DNA of 64,000 nt, from positions 372,001 through 436,000 of the forward strand of contig NZ_CP013435.1 in NCBI RefSeq assembly GCF_001718795.1. The letters are read 5' to 3'. The notes under the pieces were generated by a model. That model saw nothing but the letters and a program-made list of their open reading frames with translations. It did not search any database and was not told the origin of the DNA. The translations under genes and the position numbers were made by a program. Below, one piece after another: positions 58,293-64,000 of the stretch. Origin of the DNA: Burkholderia latens. GTDB taxonomy: Bacteria; Pseudomonadota; Gammaproteobacteria; Burkholderiales; Burkholderiaceae. Every line of letters starts with the position of its first letter. Position 1 is the first letter of the stretch.

Positions 58293-58691
58293 TTAGCCGG
58301 CCTGCGCCCCGCAACCGGGACAAAAGCGCGCGTCGGCGGCCAGCGCCGCGTGACACCTGCCGCAGGCCTTGCCTCGCTGCGATACGCCGCACTGTGCGCA
58401 GAACCGCGCATCCGCCGCATTCAACGCGCCGCAGCCCGCGCATCCGAGCTGGCGCAGCGGTACGGTGCTGCCGGAACCGATCGGCGCATCGGCCGACGAC
58501 GGCCAGCCCCAGCCGTCACGATCACGCCCGCGCGCGCCGTGACGTCCGTGGCTGCTGTGGCTGTTGTGACCGCCGTGACCGCCGTGACCGATGTGACCGC
58601 CATGGCCGTCGCGCCCGACGCCGCCGTGATGCCCGCCTGCACGGCCGCCACCGTGCCGGCCCAAGAGCCGCCTCAGAAAACTCATCGCCAT
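58293..58691 (-). CDS. His/Gly-rich double-zinc-ribbon protein
   Basis: 132 residues from ATG 58691, four nt after the ATPase stop. The N-terminal half is a histidine/glycine tract (GRHGGGRAGGHHGG, HGGHIGHGGHGGHNSHSSHG), a metal-binding or low-complexity region. The C-terminal half has two CxxC pairs (CAGCGALNAADARFCAQC and CGRCHAALAADARFCPGC), a double zinc ribbon. Cotranscription with a Zn/Cd-type ATPase suggests a metal-handling protein, for example a metallochaperone or a metal buffer; that is inference. Confidence 0.78.
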   Translation of the reverse strand: MAMSFLRRLLGRHGGGRAGGHHGGVGRDGHGGHIGHGGHGGHNSHSSHGRHGARGRDRDGWGWPSSADAPIGSGSTVPLRQLGCAGCGALNAADARFCAQCGVSQRGKACGRCHAALAADARFCPGCGAQAG

Positions 58692-58695
58692 CGCG

Positions 58696-61311
58696 TCACC
58701 GCTTCGCCGCCGCGCGGTCGAACACACCGCTCGCCGACAGCAGCCGCAAGCCGTTGCCGACGACGATCAAGCTCGCGCCGGCGTCGGCGAACACGGCCAT
58801 CCACATCGTGCCGAGCCCCGCGACCGTGAGGCCGAGAAACACGACCTTCACGCCGAGCGCGAAGCCGATGTTCTGCACCAGCACGCGATGCGTCGCGCGC
58901 GACAGCCGCACGAACGCGGGAATCTTGCGCAGGTCGTCGTCCATCAGCGCGACGTCGGCCGTCTCGATCGCGGTATCGGTGCCCATCGCGCCCATCGCGA
59001 AGCCGATGTCGGCGCGCGCGAGCGCCGGCGCGTCGTTGATCCCGTCGCCGACCATCCCGACTGCGCCCGCGCCGGCCGCCGCCAATTCGTCGACCGCCGC
59101 GAGCTTGTCCTCGGGCAGCTGGTTGCCGCGCGCATCGTCGATGCCAGCCTGCCGCGCAATGGCCTGCGCGGTGTGCGGGTTGTCGCCCGTCAACATCGCG
59201 GTGCGGATGCCGAGTGCGTGCAGGTCGGCGATCGCCGCGCGACTGGTGTCCTTGATCGTGTCGGCCACCGCGAAGATCCCGAGTACGCGCGCGTCGTCAA
59301 CGAGCATCACGACGCTCTTGCCCTGCCGCTCGAGCGCGTCGAGCTTCGCCTCCAGTGCCGGCGAGCAGCGCCCGAGCTCTTCGACGAGCCGGTGATTGCC
59401 GAGCCAGTAGCGCGCGCCGTCGATGGTGCCGCGCACGCCGCGGCCGAGCAGCGCTTCGAACGCCTGCACATCGGCGAACGGTGCCGGCTGCGTCTCGCGG
59501 GCGGCCATGGCGATCGCCTGCGACACCGGATGATCGGAGCGCGCCGCGAGGCTCGCGCCGAGCCGGCGCACGTGCTCGGCGTCGACGTCCGTCGCATGCA
59601 GGTCGAAATCGGTCTGCACCGGCTTGCCGTGCGTGATCGTGCCGGTCTTGTCGAGCGCGAGCCATGCGAGCTTGCGGCCTCCTTCCAGATACACGCCGCC
59701 CTTCACGAGAATCCCGCGCCGCGCGGCCGCCGCGAGGCCCGACACGATCGTCACCGGCGTGGAGATCACCAGCGCGCACGGGCACGCGATCACGAGCAGC
59801 ACCAGCGCACGGTAGATCCAGTCGTGCCACGCGCCGCCCGTCACGAGCGGCGGCGCCACCGCGGCCAGCAGCGCGATCGCGAACACGATCGGCGTGTACA
59901 CGCGCGCGAACCGGTCGACGAAACGCTGCGTCGGCGCCTTCGCGCCCTGCGCCTCCTCGACCGCGTGGATGATCCGCGCGAGCGTCGAGTTGGCCGCCGC
60001 TGCCGTCACGCGATAGTCGAACGAACCCGATTCGTTGATCGTGCCGGCGTACACGGCGTCGCCGGCGGTCTTGTCGACGGGCAGGCTCTCGCCGGTGATC
60101 GGCGCCTGGTTGACTGTCGAGCGGCCCGCGACGACCTCGCCGTCCAGCCCGATCCGCTCGCCCGGCTTCACGCGCACGATCGCGCCCGGCACGACCTGCG
60201 CGGCCTCGATCGTGCGCCACGAGCCGTCGGCCTGCTGTACGGTCGCCGTATCGGGCGCCAGCTGCATCAATCCCTGGATCGCATTGCGCGCGCGATCGAG
60301 CGACTTCGCCTCGATCAGCTCCGCGATCGTGAACAGCACCATGACCATCGCGGCTTCAGGCCACTGGCCGATCGCCATCGCGCCCGTCACCGCGATGCTC
60401 ATCAGCGCATTGATGTTCAGGTTGCCGTTGCGGATCGCGATCCAGCCTTTCTTGTACGTCGTCAGCCCGCATGCGAGTACCGCCGCGAGCGCCAGCACCG
60501 CCGACAGCCACACCGGCAAGCCGGCCCAGCTCACGGCCTCCGACGCGACTGCCGCAACGCCGGCCAGCGCCAGCGGCCACCATGGCTTCGCGGGCGGCGG
60601 CGCGACGGGCGCTGCGGGCGTATCGGCCGACGCGGTCTCCGGCGTCATGCCGAGCGTGCGGATCGCGCTTTCGATCGCCGGTTGCGCGCCCGGCGCGTGG
60701 TCCACGGTCAGCATCCGCTGCATCAGGTTGAATTCGAGCGCGGACACCTGCTGCATTCCGCCGAGCTTCTTGCGGATCAGCGTCTCCTCGGTGGGGCAGT
60801 CCATCTGCAGGATCCGGAACGCGGAACGCACGTGACCCGACGCGGTCGCCCGCGCGGCGGGCAGCGGCGCGAGCGCAACCGCGGCGGGCGCGCAGCACGC
60901 GCCGGCCGCGTGGTCGCGAGCGTGGGCGTGGGCGTGGGCGTGGGCGTGGCCGTGGCCGTGGCCGTGGCCGTGGGCGTGGGCGTGCCCTGCGCGGTCGTCC
61001 GACGCGCGCGCATGCGAACAGGCAGCGCCGTGCTCATGCGCATCGCCGTGTGCGTGCCCGGAATGGCCGCCGCGGTCATCATCCTGCCCTTCTCCGCGCG
61101 CGACTCCATGACCGAGCCCGTCGTCATGGTCGCGGCCACATTCGTGCCGCGGCGCGCCGCGCGCCGCCGCATCGCAATGCGTGTGCTCGCCGGCTGCCGG
61201 CACCGTATCGGCAACGGCAGCCGCATGGTTCGCGCGCGACTCGGCGCAACAGGCATCTGCGCCGTCGGCATCGCGGTGTCGTGTGTCGCGGGTACGCTGG
61301 GCGTCGGTCAT
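58696..61311 (-). CDS. cadA: Heavy-metal P1B-type ATPase (Zn/Cd/Pb exporter)
   Basis: 871 residues from ATG 61311 (MTDAQRTRDTRHRDADGADA); the frame continues to 61350 but the CadR operator lies there. A very histidine-rich N-terminal extension (about 70-150) precedes an HMA domain whose metal site is MDCPTEETLIR rather than GMTCxxC. It has the CPC motif VIACPCALVIST in TM, phosphorylation site DKTGTITHGKP, GDGINDAPALARAD and HP region DHPVSQAIA. It exports Zn(II), Cd(II) or Pb(II). It is regulated by the divergent CadR-like gene. Confidence 0.95.
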   Translation of the reverse strand: MTDAQRTRDTRHRDADGADACCAESRANHAAAVADTVPAAGEHTHCDAAARGAPRHECGRDHDDGLGHGVARGEGQDDDRGGHSGHAHGDAHEHGAACSHARASDDRAGHAHAHGHGHGHGHAHAHAHAHARDHAAGACCAPAAVALAPLPAARATASGHVRSAFRILQMDCPTEETLIRKKLGGMQQVSALEFNLMQRMLTVDHAPGAQPAIESAIRTLGMTPETASADTPAAPVAPPPAKPWWPLALAGVAAVASEAVSWAGLPVWLSAVLALAAVLACGLTTYKKGWIAIRNGNLNINALMSIAVTGAMAIGQWPEAAMVMVLFTIAELIEAKSLDRARNAIQGLMQLAPDTATVQQADGSWRTIEAAQVVPGAIVRVKPGERIGLDGEVVAGRSTVNQAPITGESLPVDKTAGDAVYAGTINESGSFDYRVTAAAANSTLARIIHAVEEAQGAKAPTQRFVDRFARVYTPIVFAIALLAAVAPPLVTGGAWHDWIYRALVLLVIACPCALVISTPVTIVSGLAAAARRGILVKGGVYLEGGRKLAWLALDKTGTITHGKPVQTDFDLHATDVDAEHVRRLGASLAARSDHPVSQAIAMAARETQPAPFADVQAFEALLGRGVRGTIDGARYWLGNHRLVEELGRCSPALEAKLDALERQGKSVVMLVDDARVLGIFAVADTIKDTSRAAIADLHALGIRTAMLTGDNPHTAQAIARQAGIDDARGNQLPEDKLAAVDELAAAGAGAVGMVGDGINDAPALARADIGFAMGAMGTDTAIETADVALMDDDLRKIPAFVRLSRATHRVLVQNIGFALGVKVVFLGLTVAGLGTMWMAVFADAGASLIVVGNGLRLLSASGVFDRAAAKR

Positions 61312-61341
61312 GACAACATCCTCTATGGCTTGACGATGTAG

Positions 61342-61372
61342 AGTTAACACCCTGAAGCCACTACAAGGTCAA
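61342..61372 (-). promoter_or_regulatory. MerR-type promoter of cadA with 19-bp spacer and operator
   Basis: Minus strand: -35 TTGACC (61367-61372), -10 TTAACT (61342-61347), spacer 19 bp, longer than the usual 17, as in promoters activated by MerR-family proteins. The dyad 61349-61369 (ACCCTGAAG on the left, CTACAAGGT on the right) lies within the spacer. CadR bends the DNA and activates when metal binds. Confidence 0.85.
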
Positions 61373-61393
61373 CCCTTACAACGGAGAAAGGTC

Positions 61394-61825
61394 ATGAAGA
61401 TCGGCGAACTGGCCAAGGCCGCCCGCTGCACGCCGGAAACGATCCGCTTCTACGAAAAAGAGGGACTGATGCCGGACGCGGAGCGCACCGATTCGAATTA
61501 CCGCAACTACACCGACGTGCACGTCGAACGGCTGCGCTTCATTCGCAATTGCCGCGCGCTCGACATGGCGCACGACGAAATCCGTACGCTGCTGCAGCTC
61601 ACGGACACGCCGGCCGACCCGTGCGATTCGGTGAACGCGCTGCTCGACGAACACATCGGGCACGTCGATGCGCGGCTTGCGGAACTGACACATCTGCGCG
61701 ACCAGCTCACCGAATTGCGCCGCCAGTGCGTCGGCGAGCATTCGGTCGAGGACTGCGGAATCGTCCATGGCCTTGCAACGATGGAAACGCTCGCGCCGGC
61801 CGCGAAGCGCTCGCACCTCGGCTGA
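61394..61825 (+). CDS. cadR: Cd(II)/Pb(II)-responsive MerR-family regulator
   Basis: 143 residues. N-terminal HTH (MKIGELAKAARCTPETIRFY, YRNYTDVHVERLRFIRNCRA), dimerisation helix (LLDEHIGHVDARLAELTHLR) and the metal site cysteines C77 (PADPCDSV), C112 (LRRQCVGEH) and C121 (EDCGIVHGL), exactly as in CadR/PbrR. It lies divergently from the Zn/Cd ATPase and surely controls it through the operator at 61342-61372. Confidence 0.95.
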   Translation: MKIGELAKAARCTPETIRFYEKEGLMPDAERTDSNYRNYTDVHVERLRFIRNCRALDMAHDEIRTLLQLTDTPADPCDSVNALLDEHIGHVDARLAELTHLRDQLTELRRQCVGEHSVEDCGIVHGLATMETLAPAAKRSHLG

Positions 61826-61853
61826 AACCCTTGCGGAATATGATGGTCTAGCC

Positions 61854-61871
61854 AATACTAGTCATAGTATT
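61854..61871. promoter_or_regulatory. Palindromic operator upstream of padR
   Basis: AATACTA-GTCA-TAGTATT is a perfect inverted repeat with 7-bp arms, 23 bp before the PadR start codon. Further TACTAGATAT half-sites follow. PadR regulators usually repress their own gene at such sites. The region is unusually AT-rich for this chromosome. Confidence 0.65.
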
Positions 61872-61893
61872 ACTAGATATATCCAAACTATTC

Positions 61894-62466
61894 ATGTCAT
61901 CTGCCCGCCCGTCTCCGCTCGCGCTCGCGATCCTGGCGACCCTCACCGAAACGCCGATGCATCCGTACGGGATGCTGCAGCAGCTGAAGGCGCGCGGTTA
62001 CGACGAGGCCATCAACGTGCGGCAGCGCACCAGCCTGTACCAGACGATCGATCGGCTGCTGCGCGACGGGCTGATCGCCGTGCACGATACCCAGCGCGAC
62101 GGCGCGTTTCCCGAGCGCACGCTGTACACGCTGACCGAGGCCGGCCATACGGCCGGCCAGACGTGGCTGCATGCACTGCTCGCGGAACCCGCGCGCGAGT
62201 TTCCGGCATTCGGCGCCGGCCTCGCGTTCCTGCCGCTGCTGGACGCGGAAGATGCGCGGCACCAGCTCGAGCGCCGTATCGCCGCGCTCGAAGCCGAACG
62301 CGAGCGTCTCGAAGCGCTGCGCAACGCCGCGCAGAACGATCAGGTGTCGCGCCTGTTCCTGCTGCAGAACGAGCATGCACTGGTGCTGCTGAACGCGGAG
62401 CTCGACTGGGTGCGCAGCGTCGTCGAACACCTGAAAATTGGCGCGCTGCGCTGGGTCGACGGTTGA
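61894..62466 (+). CDS. PadR-family transcriptional regulator
   Basis: 190 residues. Winged helix at about 8-85 (SPLALAILATLTETPMHPYG, then DEAINVRQRTSLYQTIDRLL, LIAVHDTQRDGAFPERTLYTLTEAGH in pieces) and a C-terminal coiled-coil dimer helix (RHQLERRIAALEAERERLEA). The start ATG 61894 has no evident Shine-Dalgarno, so the protein may be made at a low level or from a leaderless mRNA. Target gene unknown. Confidence 0.85.
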   Translation: MSSARPSPLALAILATLTETPMHPYGMLQQLKARGYDEAINVRQRTSLYQTIDRLLRDGLIAVHDTQRDGAFPERTLYTLTEAGHTAGQTWLHALLAEPAREFPAFGAGLAFLPLLDAEDARHQLERRIAALEAERERLEALRNAAQNDQVSRLFLLQNEHALVLLNAELDWVRSVVEHLKIGALRWVDG

Positions 62467-62490
62467 CGCCCGTCCGCGAGCGCGCGCCGA

Positions 62491-63921
62491 TCAGAGCACC
62501 TTGCCGGGATTGAGCACGCCGGCCGGATCGAGGGCGGCCTTCAGGCGCCGCATCAGCGCGATCTCGGCGTCGCTGCGCGTGTGCGCGAGATAACGGCGCT
62601 TCAGCACGCCGATCCCGTGCTCCGCCGACACCGAACCGCTCATGTCGCGCACGACCGCGTAGACGCAATCGTCAATCTCCTCCGGATCCGTCGCGCGCAT
62701 GCCGGCGAGCGAAACGCCGATATGCACGTTGCCGTCGCCCACGTGCCCGAAGAACAGGCACGCAATGTCGGGCCAGCGTCCGCGCAATGCCGCCTCGCAG
62801 CGCGCGGCGAACGCGCCCAGTTCGCCGGTCGGCAGGCTCACGTCGAAGTTGATCAAATGCGGCAGCGCATCGATCGCGAGACCTTCGCGCAGCGTCCACA
62901 GGTCGCGTGCCTGACGCTCCGACGTCGCGAGCGCCGCATCGTCGACGAGGCCCGCGTCGAACGCATCCGCGAGCGCGGTTTCGAGCGCGGCGCGCGCATC
63001 GCTGCCCGGTGCGCTTGTCGCGCACTCGATCAGCACCGCGAAGCCGCCTTCGCCCGCGAACGGTGCGGCAACGCCCGGCGTGTGACGCGCGACGTAGTCG
63101 TAGAAGGCCGGCCACATCGCTTCGAAACTGACGAGTTCCTGCAGCACGCGCACGCGATTCCACAACGCGACGACGGCATCGTAGCTGTGCACGCGGCACA
63201 ACGCGGTGGCCGGCTCGGCCAGCTTCGGATGCAGCCGCAGTACCGCGCGCGTGATGACGCCGAGCGTGCCTTCGCTGCCGATGAACAGCTGCTTCAGATC
63301 ATAGCCGGCGTTGTTCTTCAGCATCCGGTTCATCGACGACACAACCGTGCCGTCCGCGAGCACCGCCTCGAGCCCGAGCACCTGCTCGCGCATCATCCCG
63401 TAGCGGATCGCGCGCGTGCCGCCCGCGTTGGTCGCGAGCATCCCGCCGATCTGGCAGGAGCCGCGCGCGCCGAGATCGACGCCGAACGTGAAGCCCGCCG
63501 CGTCCGCCGCTTCCTGCACGGTCTGCAGCGGCGTTCCGGCGCGTACCGTCATCGTGCCCGCCGCCACGTCGATCGCGTCGACGCCGGCGAAGCGCTCCAT
63601 CGCCAGCACGATCTCGCCACCCAGCGCGACCGCGCCGCGCGCGAGCCCGGTGAGGCCGCCCTGCGGCACGACCGGCAGCCCGAGCCGCGTGCACAGCGCA
63701 AGCGTGCGCGCCACGTCGTCGACGCTGCGCGGCCGCACCAGCGCGCGCGGACGCACGCCGGCCGGTTCGTTGTACGCGGTGAAGTAGCGCGGATCGATGT
63801 CGGCCGACCGCGTGACGAGCGCGTCGCCCAGCTCGGCGGCGAACGCAGCGTCGAGCGCGTCGTCCGCCGGCGCAGCGGTGCCATGGCCGTGTTGCGCGCC
63901 AGCCGTGTGCAGGCTCTGCAT
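62491..63921 (-). CDS. FAD-linked oxidase, GlcD / D-lactate dehydrogenase type
   Basis: 476 residues. FAD_binding_4 domain with PRSVDDVARTLALCTRLGLP, VVPQGGLTGLARGAVALGGE (FAD loop), then AGTMTVRAGTPLQTVQEAAD; the FAD-oxidase C domain ends with FFGHVGDGNVHIGVSL and SAEHGIGVLKRRYLAHTRSD, the motifs of GlcD, D2HGDH and DLD enzymes. It oxidises a D-2-hydroxy acid; which one is not certain. A histidine-rich N-terminal stretch (HGHGTAAP) is unusual. Confidence 0.9.
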   Translation of the reverse strand: MQSLHTAGAQHGHGTAAPADDALDAAFAAELGDALVTRSADIDPRYFTAYNEPAGVRPRALVRPRSVDDVARTLALCTRLGLPVVPQGGLTGLARGAVALGGEIVLAMERFAGVDAIDVAAGTMTVRAGTPLQTVQEAADAAGFTFGVDLGARGSCQIGGMLATNAGGTRAIRYGMMREQVLGLEAVLADGTVVSSMNRMLKNNAGYDLKQLFIGSEGTLGVITRAVLRLHPKLAEPATALCRVHSYDAVVALWNRVRVLQELVSFEAMWPAFYDYVARHTPGVAAPFAGEGGFAVLIECATSAPGSDARAALETALADAFDAGLVDDAALATSERQARDLWTLREGLAIDALPHLINFDVSLPTGELGAFAARCEAALRGRWPDIACLFFGHVGDGNVHIGVSLAGMRATDPEEIDDCVYAVVRDMSGSVSAEHGIGVLKRRYLAHTRSDAEIALMRRLKAALDPAGVLNPGKVL

Positions 63922-63934
63922 CGTGCAGGCCCGC

Positions 63935-64000
63935 TTACTTTGTAGAGATGTCGATGTCGCCGAAGTACTTCTGGCCGAGCGCCTTCACGGTGCCGTCCGC
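63935..64000 (-). CDS. Amino-acid ABC transporter substrate-binding protein (C-terminal end, partial)
   Basis: The last 22 codons on the minus strand, ADGTVKALGQKYFGDIDIST plus K and stop at 63935. The K-YFG-DI ending is typical of periplasmic amino-acid binding proteins of ABC transporters. The gene runs off the right edge. Family identification rests on this short tail only. Confidence 0.6.
   Translation of the reverse strand, partial: ADGTVKALGQKYFGDIDISTK

Overview
The window is high-GC DNA with Burkholderia-type gene content and codon use (probably Burkholderia cepacia complex or a close relative, main chromosome). Evidence for this is the glycine-cleavage locus with a tandem glycine riboswitch, the ethanolamine eat-eutBC cluster with an EutR-type regulator, a MerR/CadR plus Zn/Cd ATPase pair, and a P2-like prophage of the kind common in that genus. 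The species call is inference.

Layout. (1) 1-17445: right part of a P2-like prophage. A late operon runs rightward: tail-fibre assembly, a Com/DNA-methylase pair, sheath, tube, gpE/E', tape measure, gpU, gpD. A leftward lysogeny module follows (OB-fold-type membrane protein, ORF6C-like membrane protein, XRE repressor), then rightward early genes (RHH, CII-like, Ogr, small ORFs, primase-helicase), an iteron-rich region, an excisionase-like gene and an integrase. (2) 17395-27328: a 9.9-kb island bounded by a perfect 51-bp repeat of the 3' half of tRNA-Arg(CCG). It holds its own integrase, a PrtN-like activator, two repeat arrays, a Mu gpP-like tail hub, a coiled-coil protein, a relaxase remnant cut by an IS21-family element, and an AT-rich two-gene cargo module of unknown function. 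The two elements appear to sit in tandem at one tRNA gene. (3) 27279-64000: ordinary chromosome: dihaem cytochrome c, Rep/UvrD helicase, Gfo/Idh oxidoreductase, lipoprotein, gcvTHP under a glycine riboswitch, alginate-lyase-like protein, sdaA, a vapC pseudogene, a TPP enzyme and GT9-like pair, eutR, aldehyde dehydrogenase, two flavin-type small proteins, an MFS/LysR pair, eat-eutB-eutC, a CmpX-like channel, an AraC/GyrI regulator, a Zn/Cd ATPase with CadR, a PadR regulator, a GlcD-type FAD oxidase, and the tail of an amino-acid-binding protein.

How the genes work together. Glycine sensing drives gcvTHP, and nearby sdaA removes the serine formed from one-carbon flux. Ethanolamine is imported by Eat, split by EutBC to acetaldehyde and ammonia, and the aldehyde dehydrogenase (with a good sigma-54 promoter) can oxidise the acetaldehyde; the EutR homologue probably regulates the set. 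In this genome eat and eutB form one uninterrupted reading frame.

The best candidates for undescribed biology are in the island: the translationally coupled cargo pair at 25518-27058, the palindromic array at 25230-25458, the TGAAACC iterons at 19179-19325, and the idea that the island is a phage satellite carrying its own tail hub.
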